64,000 bases of DNA from an uncultured Bacteroidales bacterium (GTDB taxonomy: Bacteria; Bacteroidota; Bacteroidia; Bacteroidales; UBA932). The notes beneath the pieces were generated by a model that was given only the letters and a program-made list of their open reading frames with translations, was not told where the DNA came from and made no database searches. Both the position numbers and the translations under genes were made by a program. The DNA lies in contig CAMZGD010000002.1 of assembly GCA_947306365.1 (NCBI GenBank), positions 1 to 64,000 of the forward strand, read 5' to 3'. Below are positions 56,139-64,000 of the stretch, piece after piece; positions within the stretch are counted from its first letter, which is position 1, and each line of letters begins with the position of its first letter.

Positions 56139-57041
56139 TTATCTGATTAATCGTGAAAAAACACTCAGGGGCAATGCCTTGCCGGCGCGGTCGCGCAGCA
56201 CGAGCTCGCCGTAGTCAAGGCTTTCGAACTTCGTGCCGAACGCACTGCGGACCAGCGTGTCGGCCAGGACGGCCGAGTAGCCGTTGGAATAGAGGTTCAG
56301 CACCAGGAAGCTGTTTTCCGGCGCCAGGATGGCAGCACACTGCTGCATCAGTTCGAAGAGGCACTCGTCGAGTTTCCAGCGCTCGCCGTCGGGACCGTGC
56401 CCGTAGGCGGGCGGGTCGAGGATCAGGCCCTGGTAGCGATTTCCGCGGCGGGCTTCCCGCCGGGCGAACTTGAGGGCGTCTTCGATGACCCACCGTATGC
56501 CGTCCAGGCCGCTGAGTTCCATGTTGCCCCGGGCCCAGGTCACCACCTGGCGGACGGCGTCGAGATGCGTCACCTCGGCACCGGCCTTTCGCGCCGCGAG
56601 CGAGGCGGCGCCGGTATAGGCGAAGAGATTGAGCACTTTCGGCGGCGTGGCCTGACGGGCGGCGATGTCGCGGACCGTACGGTAGATGAAATCCCAGTTC
56701 GGCGCCTGTTCGGGGAACACGCCCACGTGCTTGAAGGCTGTCAGGCCGAGCCGCAGGTTGAAGCCCACGGCCGGATAGGCGATCGTCCATTGTTCCTGCA
56801 TCTTGCGGAGCATGTTCCAGGTTCCGCTGTCTTCCTTTCCCGCCTTGCCGAAGCCGGCGCCCGGCTTGAATTCGGTATGCGCCGTCCGCCGCCACTCCTC
56901 GTCGGAGAGCGTCCGGGTCCAGAGGGCTTTCGGTTCGGGCCGGATGGTCACATACGGGCCGAACCGCTCGAGCTTCAGGAAGTCGCCCGAGTCGATCAGC
57001 TCGTAGTCTTTCCACGCAGCAGATGGCTGTTCAATCGTCAT
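56139..57041 (-). CDS. Class I SAM-dependent methyltransferase (RlmI-like)
   Basis: VLNLFAYTGAASLAARKAGAEVTHLDA; LILDPPAYGHGPDGERW. Confidence 0.93.
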   Translation of the reverse strand: MTIEQPSAAWKDYELIDSGDFLKLERFGPYVTIRPEPKALWTRTLSDEEWRRTAHTEFKPGAGFGKAGKEDSGTWNMLRKMQEQWTIAYPAVGFNLRLGLTAFKHVGVFPEQAPNWDFIYRTVRDIAARQATPPKVLNLFAYTGAASLAARKAGAEVTHLDAVRQVVTWARGNMELSGLDGIRWVIEDALKFARREARRGNRYQGLILDPPAYGHGPDGERWKLDECLFELMQQCAAILAPENSFLVLNLYSNGYSAVLADTLVRSAFGTKFESLDYGELVLRDRAGKALPLSVFSRLIR

Positions 57042-57173
57042 AACTTACAAAGATAAGCAAATTCCGTGATTTCCCTTCTGTGGCTGTCGTTTTTGCCCAT
57101 AACGCAAGAGATGACGCTTACGGTGTCAGGCTCGCCTCGTGGCGCTTACTGCGCTGATTTATAGGAGCTTGCG

Positions 57174-57209
57174 AGAATTACCTATACACGATTGTGTATA
57201 GGTAATTCT
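57174..57209. repeat. Hairpin with perfect 16-bp stem and 4-nt loop
   Basis: AGAATTACCTATACAC-GATT-GTGTATAGGTAATTCT. Confidence 0.95.
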
Positions 57210-57456
57210 TATAAGGCGTTGTATATTAGGACGATAGCCACCACGGGCGGCACCTTTCATCTGCGCTGTTCCTGTGGCTGTTCCTGTTGCTGTACTTGAT
57301 GTTGTGACACGGCTGGGGGTCCCGGTTGGGATGTGTCACAGCCTGATTTTGGCCGAAAAGGTCCGATTTGTCCCTGTGAAACAGCCTGGACAGACGAATC
57401 AGCCGTGTCGCGGATGTTGCGCGGCTATAAGTGACCGCACAATAATCAGAAAGAAA

Positions 57457-57484
57457 GCCACCTGCTTCATTTTAGGCAGGTGGC
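57457..57484 (-). terminator. Candidate terminator downstream of fimbrillin-like gene
   Basis: GCCACCTGC...GCAGGTGGC, followed on the minus strand by TTTCTTTC. Confidence 0.65.
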
Positions 57485-57544
57485 ATTCGTGTAAAAGGAT
57501 TAGCGTTATTTGCATTCACGCACAGGGCGGACGGTTTCCGCCGG

Positions 57545-59980
57545 TTACAGCGTGGAGTCGCGGACACCGCGAATAGCATTGGCTACATATATACCATCAA
57601 AGTACCAGGCAAAGGAGAGAAACAAATCAAAAGAGGTGTTGGTGTTAATTCCAATACTGGTTGCAACAGTCCCATCCCGGTTGGAGGAAGACCAATAACG
57701 CGCAAAATAATAATCCAATGGTTCCTCTGGCGCAATCCCTGAAATACCACGTTGACCTACTCCGGGCAGGAATAACCCATTTGAATGTGTTCTTCCTCCC
57801 GGACAAGTTTCCGTTGCCGCTGTCGGCAGAAAGCTATTCTTATTTATAGCCTTCCAAACCACAGCGAGAGGCACTTGGAATCCGACGGGATTCGGATCAT
57901 AGATTGTCTTTTTTGAAACCATCATGGGGTTCGAAAGATTGGTGTCGTCTATTTCCCGGTCATCCGTGCTCGTGTTCCATAAATTATAATAATCCGTCGC
58001 CATCCATGTTGCCTCATACTGCTGAGGACAATAGAGTGTGCATGGTTGCTGAATGGTAGTACCGACCGCCACTTTCAAATTATCGACTACTAGCAGCACA
58101 TCGGAAGGATAATAGACTTTATCGTTCCCTTTCCCGTTGCTGGCTTGCAGCGGGTCTTTGCGTCCCCACTGGAATAGCGTCGAATTCCCAAGGGTTTCGA
58201 TGGTTTTCTCCTCCTGGACGATCGTTGCCGTTTCGGAAACCAGCCCTGAACCGTCCTGAACGGCCCGGACTTGGCAGGAACGGCCGGGATAAACCTCGGT
58301 TTTTCCATCGCACCAGCCGATGTTGACCGGGGCGAAGAGGAAGTCCCCGTCTGCCCTTTGCGTGACGGTCAAATCGTCATCGGTTACCCATATATGCCAA
58401 CTCCAGACGATCACATTGTCGGCCAGGAGCGCCACAAGCGCATTCCCCTGGCAGATCCGGTCACGGGGAACGGAGAAAGACAGGTATGCGTTTTGCCCGG
58501 TACCGGAAACGCTCACATCCTTCACGAGTCCGATGGCATCGGTCCAGAGAAGCCGTGCCGTCAATGTCTTCCCGCTGACGGAAGGCTGGAGAGCGATGTA
58601 GGGTTGTTGGATAGGGGCATCAGTATGGTCGAAAAGGTACTCGGGGAATCGCTCGTCAGTGACGGTCTCTTGCTGCCGGTGATAAGCCGCGTCGTTGGTC
58701 TCACCCAGATTGAGCGCATTTCCATAGACCAGCGGGAACCTATAGGTACCCGGAGCCTGGACGACGTAGCAGTTGGCGGTAGTCGTGGCAATTCCCGACG
58801 CACCCGTTGCCGGGTTGACAGTAGACAGGTCCAGGTTGTCCTTGTCAACTGGAATCAGCAGGTTCGCCCGGTGTGGATCATCGCCAGCGTTGTACTGAGG
58901 TTCCATTTCAAGCGTGAGCACTTCACCCCCGACGCTGCCGGCAGATGTGGTCGGGGCCTCCGGAAGCCAGTCGGGGGCTTCGGTGCTCCAGGTCTCTCCA
59001 TCGAGGGAATACTCGACCACATAGGGGACTTTCTCCTGCGTCTCACCGCGATAGCGGTAGCTCTGGAATCCTGAGGCCAGGGTGACGTCGCCGCCCGAAT
59101 AGGGGACGGTGCCGTCGGTGAGTGTTCCGAACACATAGACCCAACCGAAGTCGTCGTCGGTGAGCTTCTTGCCGCGTGCGCGGGCGCAGTTCCAACTGAA
59201 CGTGGGAGAATCCGAGCCAAGAACATTGTTGTCGCCGTCGTACGCCGTGACGGTGACGCTTTCATAGGATCCGGTAGGGACGGGGAGGTTCAGGACCATG
59301 TTGTCGGGGACAGGGGAGGGCACGAGGAATTTCGTGACGTTCGAGCCGCCGGTAATCTCGTCGGTGTTGCTGATGTAGCTGCCGTCGCTTTCGAGATGGA
59401 CGGGGAAGATGCCGTTGATGGGCTTGCCGAGGTCGACGGTCACGTAGCTGGTACCTGCAGGCAGGTCGCCGAGGGTGATGCGGAGCAGTCCGCCTAGGTG
59501 CATGAATGCAAGGTCCTGTCCCTCGTTGTTGATGGCAATCATCGGCAGGGGGGAATAGTCCGCGCCGACTGCAGTGAAGTCGTATTCGGCGGGGAGTTTC
59601 ACCTTGAGCGAGCCAGCGGTCGCGGCCTCGGCAACTCCGATGATGGCGGGATATACCGCATAGTTGCTGCGGGTCCCGGAGAGCGAGATCTGGTAGGTGT
59701 TGCCGCCGGCATAGGCATCGGACTCATAGTATTGTCCGCTTCCTTCGCTGCCGGCCCAGACGGCGATCTTGTCGCCGGCGGTCCAGCTGAATACCAGTTC
59801 ATCGCTGATTTCGGCCTTGGTGCCGGCCCCTTCGGCCGAGACGCCGACGGTCACGGTGCGCAGGCCCTCGTCAGGGGTGAGCTGCGCGCCCAGGTCTTCC
59901 GGCTCGCAGCCCAGGAGGAATGCGGTCGACAAAACTGCAAGTCCAAGACTCATCCGCAAGAAAGGAAAATACAATTTCAT
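57545..59980 (-). CDS. Fimbrillin family (Mfa-like) lipoprotein with C-terminal FISUMP-like region
   Basis: Lipobox FLLGC; GTKAEISDELVFSWTAGDKIAVW; C-terminal YWSSSNRDG...IRGVRD. Confidence 0.78.
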   Translation of the reverse strand: MKLYFPFLRMSLGLAVLSTAFLLGCEPEDLGAQLTPDEGLRTVTVGVSAEGAGTKAEISDELVFSWTAGDKIAVWAGSEGSGQYYESDAYAGGNTYQISLSGTRSNYAVYPAIIGVAEAATAGSLKVKLPAEYDFTAVGADYSPLPMIAINNEGQDLAFMHLGGLLRITLGDLPAGTSYVTVDLGKPINGIFPVHLESDGSYISNTDEITGGSNVTKFLVPSPVPDNMVLNLPVPTGSYESVTVTAYDGDNNVLGSDSPTFSWNCARARGKKLTDDDFGWVYVFGTLTDGTVPYSGGDVTLASGFQSYRYRGETQEKVPYVVEYSLDGETWSTEAPDWLPEAPTTSAGSVGGEVLTLEMEPQYNAGDDPHRANLLIPVDKDNLDLSTVNPATGASGIATTTANCYVVQAPGTYRFPLVYGNALNLGETNDAAYHRQQETVTDERFPEYLFDHTDAPIQQPYIALQPSVSGKTLTARLLWTDAIGLVKDVSVSGTGQNAYLSFSVPRDRICQGNALVALLADNVIVWSWHIWVTDDDLTVTQRADGDFLFAPVNIGWCDGKTEVYPGRSCQVRAVQDGSGLVSETATIVQEEKTIETLGNSTLFQWGRKDPLQASNGKGNDKVYYPSDVLLVVDNLKVAVGTTIQQPCTLYCPQQYEATWMATDYYNLWNTSTDDREIDDTNLSNPMMVSKKTIYDPNPVGFQVPLAVVWKAINKNSFLPTAATETCPGGRTHSNGLFLPGVGQRGISGIAPEEPLDYYFARYWSSSNRDGTVATSIGINTNTSFDLFLSFAWYFDGIYVANAIRGVRDSTL

Positions 59981-60006
59981 TCGCTGAGTGATTAAATCCA
60001 TTTTAT

Positions 60007-60558
60007 TTATAGCAGTCTTTCCAGTTTGTAGCCCAGCAGGAAAAGTTCCATTGAGGCTCCGATGCGGAAAAAGACCCGGACCGTCCGGGTGAAGACGTGG
60101 TAGGCACGGGGACTTTGGGGCTCGATATGCTCGTGGCGGATTATCGTGAGGGCCGCCACGGCGCAGCTTGAGAACACATCCGCGAGGCGCCGGGCCGGCT
60201 CACCATCAAGTTCGTAGCCCAGAACCTGTGCGGTGATGCGCTCGTCCATATCGTCGAAACCGCGCGATCCCAGCAGATCCGCATAGCTTACCTGCTGGAA
60301 GGCCTGCCAGTCGGCGTCCCATAACTTGGCGACGGCCATGCCGAGATAGCCGGCCCAGGCTACGGCAGCCTCGGGGTATTGCTGGTACTCGCGTACGGCG
60401 TCGGCAAGATAGGGCTGTGCCAGGGTTTCGGCGAACTTGCCCGCAAGGTCGTCATTTCCCAGCAGCATGCCGCCCATCAGCCCGTGGCCCGTACAAAGGT
60501 TGACCAAGGCGTCCTGAAGCCGGTGCTCGTATTGATCGAGGTACGCTTGCTCGTCCAT
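60007..60558 (-). CDS. Hypothetical protein
   Basis: 183 aa uninterrupted ORF in intergene between fimbrillin and pgk; starts MDEQAYLDQYEHRL. Confidence 0.7.
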   Translation of the reverse strand: MDEQAYLDQYEHRLQDALVNLCTGHGLMGGMLLGNDDLAGKFAETLAQPYLADAVREYQQYPEAAVAWAGYLGMAVAKLWDADWQAFQQVSYADLLGSRGFDDMDERITAQVLGYELDGEPARRLADVFSSCAVAALTIIRHEHIEPQSPRAYHVFTRTVRVFFRIGASMELFLLGYKLERLL

Positions 60559-60574
60559 CCGGAACCTTCGGGCA

Positions 60575-61828
60575 CTAGTCTTCGCGGATTGCGGCGATGC
60601 CGGGCAGGACTTTGCCTTCGATGGCCTCAAGCATGGCGCCGCCGCCGGTGGAGACGTAGCTCACCTTGTCGGCGTAGCCCATCTGGCTGACCGCTGCGAC
60701 CGAGTCGCCGCCGCCCACCAGCGTGTATGCGCCCGCAGCCGTCGCTTCGGCCAGCGCATCGGCGATCTGGAGCGTTCCCTTGGCAAAATTCGGCATCTCG
60801 AATACGCCCACCGGCCCGTTCCAGAGGACGGTCTTGGAGTTGAGGATGATGCTCTTCCAGTTTTCGATCGATGCAGGACCGGCATCCATTCCCTGCCAGC
60901 CGTCGGGAATCTCGTGCGAAGGCACGGTCCGGACATTGGCATCGTTGCTGAAGTCGTCGGCCACGCGGGTCTGGACGGAAAGGGAGAGATTGACGCCGCG
61001 CTCCTTGGCCAGGCGGATGATCTCCAGTGCGTCGGGAATCAGGTCGTCCTCGTGCAGCGAGTTGCCGATCCGGCCGCCTTCGGCCTTGATGAAGGTGTAG
61101 CCCATGCCGCCGCCGATGATCAGGTTGTCCACCTTGGTCACCAGGTTCTTGAGCACCTCAAGTTTCGAAGAGACTTTCGAACCGCCGATGATGGCCGTGA
61201 AAGGATGCTGCGCGTTCTTGAGCACATTGTCGATGGCGCGGATTTCTCCCTCCATCAGGTAACCGAACATCTTGTCTTCCGGGAAATACTTGGCGATGAG
61301 GGCTGTGGAGGCGTGGGCGCGATGCGCGGTGCCGAATGCGTCGTTGATGTAGCAGTCGGCATAGGAGGCGAGCTTCTTCGTGAAGGCTTTCTGGCTCTCC
61401 TTGACGGCGGCCTTCGCGGCCTTCTTCTCCTCGTCGGTGGCATCGTCGGCCAGGCCGCGGGGTTTTCCCTCCTCTTCGGCGTAGAAGCGCAGGTTCTCGA
61501 GCACGAGCACTTCGCCCGGCTTGAGGGCGGCTGCTTCGGCGTCGGCCTTCTGGCAGTCGGGTGCGAATTTCACCGGTACGCCCAGGTACTGTTCCACGCG
61601 GGCGAGGATGTGCTTGAGGGAGTATTTCTCCGAAGGTCCCTTCGGGCGGCCGAGGTGCGACATGATGATCAGCGCACCGCCGCCGGCGAGCACTTTCTTC
61701 AGGGTGGGGATGGCAGCCCGGATGCGGGTGTCGTCGGTAATCTCGAACTGTTCGTTCAGGGGAACGTTGAAATCGACGCGGACGATGGCTTTCTTGCCGC
61801 GGAAATCGTAGGAATCAATCTGTTTCAT
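60575..61828 (-). CDS. pgk: Phosphoglycerate kinase
   Basis: [31 protein letters not shown]. Confidence 0.97.
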   Translation of the reverse strand: MKQIDSYDFRGKKAIVRVDFNVPLNEQFEITDDTRIRAAIPTLKKVLAGGGALIIMSHLGRPKGPSEKYSLKHILARVEQYLGVPVKFAPDCQKADAEAAALKPGEVLVLENLRFYAEEEGKPRGLADDATDEEKKAAKAAVKESQKAFTKKLASYADCYINDAFGTAHRAHASTALIAKYFPEDKMFGYLMEGEIRAIDNVLKNAQHPFTAIIGGSKVSSKLEVLKNLVTKVDNLIIGGGMGYTFIKAEGGRIGNSLHEDDLIPDALEIIRLAKERGVNLSLSVQTRVADDFSNDANVRTVPSHEIPDGWQGMDAGPASIENWKSIILNSKTVLWNGPVGVFEMPNFAKGTLQIADALAEATAAGAYTLVGGGDSVAAVSQMGYADKVSYVSTGGGAMLEAIEGKVLPGIAAIRED

Positions 61829-61875
61829 AGCGTATTTGATTATCTTGTCTCTTGCCGTGCAAAACACAAAGATAA

Positions 61876-62034
61876 TCATTTTTTCTTTCGGCCCGCGCGC
61901 GCGAGGGCCTCGTCGATGATCCACTGCAGCTGCCCGTTGGTGCTGCGGAATTCATCGGAGGCCCATCGTTCGAGCGCTTCGAAAGTGTTCGCGTCGATCC
62001 GCAGGACGAAATTCTTGGTTCCTTCCTTCGCCAT
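61876..62034 (-). CDS. Arc-like ribbon-helix-helix DNA-binding protein
   Basis: [38 protein letters not shown]. Confidence 0.85.
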   Translation of the reverse strand: MAKEGTKNFVLRIDANTFEALERWASDEFRSTNGQLQWIIDEALARAGRKKK

Positions 62035-62041
62035 CGGAGCG

Positions 62042-62983
62042 TCAGTTGTACAGGGATCCGGTATTGACGATCGGCTGGGCGTTGTCCTCGGCGCAGAGCA
62101 CGACGAGCAGGTTGCTGACCATCGCGGCCTTGCGTTCCTCGTCGAGTTCCACGACGCCTTCTTCCTTGAGATGGTCGAGGGCAAGCTTCACCATCGAGAC
62201 GGCGCCTTCCACGATCTTTTCGCGGGCAGCGATGATGGCATCGGCCTGCTGGCGGCGGAGCATCACGGCAGCGATCTCAGGGGCGTAGGCCAGGTAATTG
62301 ATCCGGGCCTCCACGGCCTCGATGCCGGCGATGGAAAGCCGTTCGTTGAGGGTGTTGGTCAGCACGTCGTTGATTTCCTCGGCGCCGGAACGGAGCGTAA
62401 TATCGCCTTCCTTCGTCGGACCGCCGTTTTCATCGTAATTATAGTTGCCGGCCACCTGACGAAGCGCCGCGTCGGCCTGCACCTTGACGAAGCTTTCGAA
62501 AGCCTTCATCGTGGAACTCAGGCTGCCCTGCGTGCTCATCGTCTGCGAGTCGATCTCGAAGAGGCTCTTGTACACGTCCTTCACGCGCCAGACCAGCACC
62601 AGGCCGATGAGGATCGGGTTGCCGCTCTTGTCGTTGACCTTGATGGCTTCAGCGTCAAAGTTGCGGGCGCGCAGCGAAACCTTCTTCTTGGAATAGAAAG
62701 GATTGACCCACCAGAATCCGTTTTCTCGGAACGTGCCGCTGTACCGTCCGAAGAACACCAGCGCGCGGGCTTCATTGGGTTCGAGCTTTACCATGCCGAT
62801 GGCCAGCAGGATGATCAGCAGCATGGAAATGGGGAAGGTGAGCCCCAGAATGAGGTCTGCGCGGGGCGCGTCGCTGGCATTGACGGCGATGATGATGTCG
62901 GCCGCGATAATGGCGAGAATGAGGAACAGCGCGATGAATCCGCTGGTTTTGAATCCTTTGAATTCGAATTCTTTGGTTTCCAT
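62042..62983 (-). CDS. SPFH domain-containing membrane protein
   Basis: Two N-terminal TMs; SPFH/band-7-like EPNEARALVFFGRYSGTFRENGFWWVNPF. Confidence 0.93.
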   Translation of the reverse strand: METKEFEFKGFKTSGFIALFLILAIIAADIIIAVNASDAPRADLILGLTFPISMLLIILLAIGMVKLEPNEARALVFFGRYSGTFRENGFWWVNPFYSKKKVSLRARNFDAEAIKVNDKSGNPILIGLVLVWRVKDVYKSLFEIDSQTMSTQGSLSSTMKAFESFVKVQADAALRQVAGNYNYDENGGPTKEGDITLRSGAEEINDVLTNTLNERLSIAGIEAVEARINYLAYAPEIAAVMLRRQQADAIIAAREKIVEGAVSMVKLALDHLKEEGVVELDEERKAAMVSNLLVVLCAEDNAQPIVNTGSLYN

Positions 62984-63019
62984 AAATGTAATTATTAAAA
63001 TGATATCCTTTTGATATTA

Positions 63020-63050
63020 CAAAGATATTATAAAAAAATGAATATCCAAA
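63020..63050 (-). promoter_or_regulatory. Bacteroidota-type promoter (minus) TTTG-N19-TATCTTTG
   Basis: Plus-strand CAAAGATA...CAAA at consensus spacing upstream of SPFH gene. Confidence 0.65.
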
Positions 63051-63053
63051 AAT

Positions 63054-63120
63054 ATTGTCTGCTTCTATTTCAAAACCGTCTGCGCCCACGCAGCCGTGAG
63101 TGGAAACAGAAGCAGACAAT
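63054..63120. repeat. Inverted repeat with 18-bp arms (one mismatch) around 29-nt core shared with 56084-56112
   Basis: ATTGTCTGCTTCTATTTC / GAAACAGAAGCAGACAAT; core ACCGTCTGCGCCCACGCAGCCGTGAGTGG. Confidence 0.95.
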
Positions 63121-63147
63121 CATAAATTTTATACCTTTGCACGACGT

Positions 63148-63606
63148 ATGGCAAAGGAAAAGAAAAAAAGCACCGTCGAGATCCGTAACAAGAAAGCCGG
63201 GTTCGAGTATGAGTTTCTCGAACGCTTCACGGCCGGTATCGTGCTCAACGGAACGGAGATCAAGTCGATCCGTGCGGGCAAGGCCTCGCTCGTGGACAGC
63301 TGGTGCTATTTCGCAGGCGGCGAGCTGTATGTCAAGAATATGAACGTGGCGGAATACTGGTGGGGGTCGGCGTTCAGCCGCCAGGATCCCCGGCGTGACC
63401 GCAAACTGCTTCTCACGAAAAAGGAGCTCCGGAAACTGGACCGCGCCGTCAAGGAGAAAGGCCTCACCATCGTGGCCACGCGGCTGTTCATCGCCGAGAA
63501 CGGCTATGCGAAACTGGATATCGCGCTGGCCCGCGGCAAGCGGGAATTCGACAAGCGGGAATCCATCAAGGAAAAAGACCTTCGCCGTGACAGCGAACGG
63601 TCTTAG
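63148..63606 (+). CDS. smpB: SsrA-binding protein
   Basis: [43 protein letters not shown]. Confidence 0.97.
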   Translation: MAKEKKKSTVEIRNKKAGFEYEFLERFTAGIVLNGTEIKSIRAGKASLVDSWCYFAGGELYVKNMNVAEYWWGSAFSRQDPRRDRKLLLTKKELRKLDRAVKEKGLTIVATRLFIAENGYAKLDIALARGKREFDKRESIKEKDLRRDSERS

Positions 63607-63617
63607 CCCCCTTTCAC

Positions 63618-64000
63618 TTATCCGCGCTTCCGCAGGTGGCGCAGCCGCTGCTTCAGCTCTTCCAGGTTGGGGAAGGTAAGGTGACGGCGCGTCTTCTCAG
63701 GATGCATCTCGTCGAACTTGATGAGGATGCCCGCCTCGATCACGTCGCCGAACTCGTCATTGATGCCGGCGCCGAACGACCGCATCGTCGGCGACAGGTT
63801 CATATAGGTATTGACCAGCGGCGGGATGTTGACGCCCATCTGCTGGATCTCGCGCTTGAGGATTTTGTAGTCTTCCCGGAAATCGTTGCCCGTGAAAACC
63901 TTGCCGAGTTCGCGCGACAGTTTGATCTTGACCGGTTTCTTGGGAATCACCATCCGGTCGATCCGGCCGCGCAGGTCGCTCTCCCACCTGCCGAAGTGCT
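63618..64000 (-). CDS. Conserved Bacteroidota acyltransferase/hemolysin-like protein, C-terminal part (partial)
   Basis: Frame remains open to the window edge: HFGRWESDLRGRIDRMVIPKKPVKIKLSRELGKVFTGNDF. Confidence 0.5.
   Translation of the reverse strand, partial: HFGRWESDLRGRIDRMVIPKKPVKIKLSRELGKVFTGNDFREDYKILKREIQQMGVNIPPLVNTYMNLSPTMRSFGAGINDEFGDVIEAGILIKFDEMHPEKTRRHLTFPNLEELKQRLRHLRKRG

Noticed and set aside
23662-57243. Shared 13-mer ACGATAGCCACCA as evidence of a mobile element
   Set aside because: Exact 13-mers recur by chance many times in 64 kb; mentioned only as a supporting note.
57274-57576. 100-aa ORF in the structured intergene
   Set aside because: Its start lies in a tandem nucleotide repeat and it reads through hairpins and the fimbrillin 3' end; no motif support.
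61618-61650. CCGAAGGTCCCTTCGG palindrome in pgk
   Set aside because: Encodes the conserved [12 protein letters not shown] motif region; short and explained by coding constraint.

Overview
This window is a compact, GC-rich chromosomal segment, most likely from a Bacteroidales member of Bacteroidota. The evidence is TTTG-N19-20-TAnnTTTG promoters, GldH, fimbrillin-like lipoprotein, a TonB receptor and SPFH/Arc. It opens in the last bases of a 5S rRNA, carries one tRNA-Leu(TAA), and otherwise holds about 60 mostly housekeeping or envelope genes. These include a serpin, POT transporter, GH97, short-type SahH, peptidases, flavodiiron protein, an exported Fe-S aldo-keto reductase plus polyferredoxin, an RND pump, pyrH-frr-holB-ricT-gldH-trmB, sdhC, hemW, miaA, lgt, pgk and smpB. 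There is no prophage, CRISPR array or intact transposon. The most interesting signal is non-coding. Several long inverted repeats have arms that are perfect or near-perfect at each locus but differ between loci, around GC-rich hairpin cores. Two of them, at 56.0 and 63.1 kb, share an exact 29-nt core in opposite orientation. One is a perfect 56-nt palindrome that includes the last 10 nt of the tRNA-Leu gene, and a related copy lies 2 kb away beside a truncated hydrolase duplicate and a type II TA pair. One lies inside a polyprenyl synthetase coding sequence. Other notable points are the near-universal overlap or abutment of convergent genes, an orphan sdhC, and an XRE-HTH protein with a DUF4097-like C-terminus. 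No searches or folding programs were run; product names rest on recognised motifs and families.
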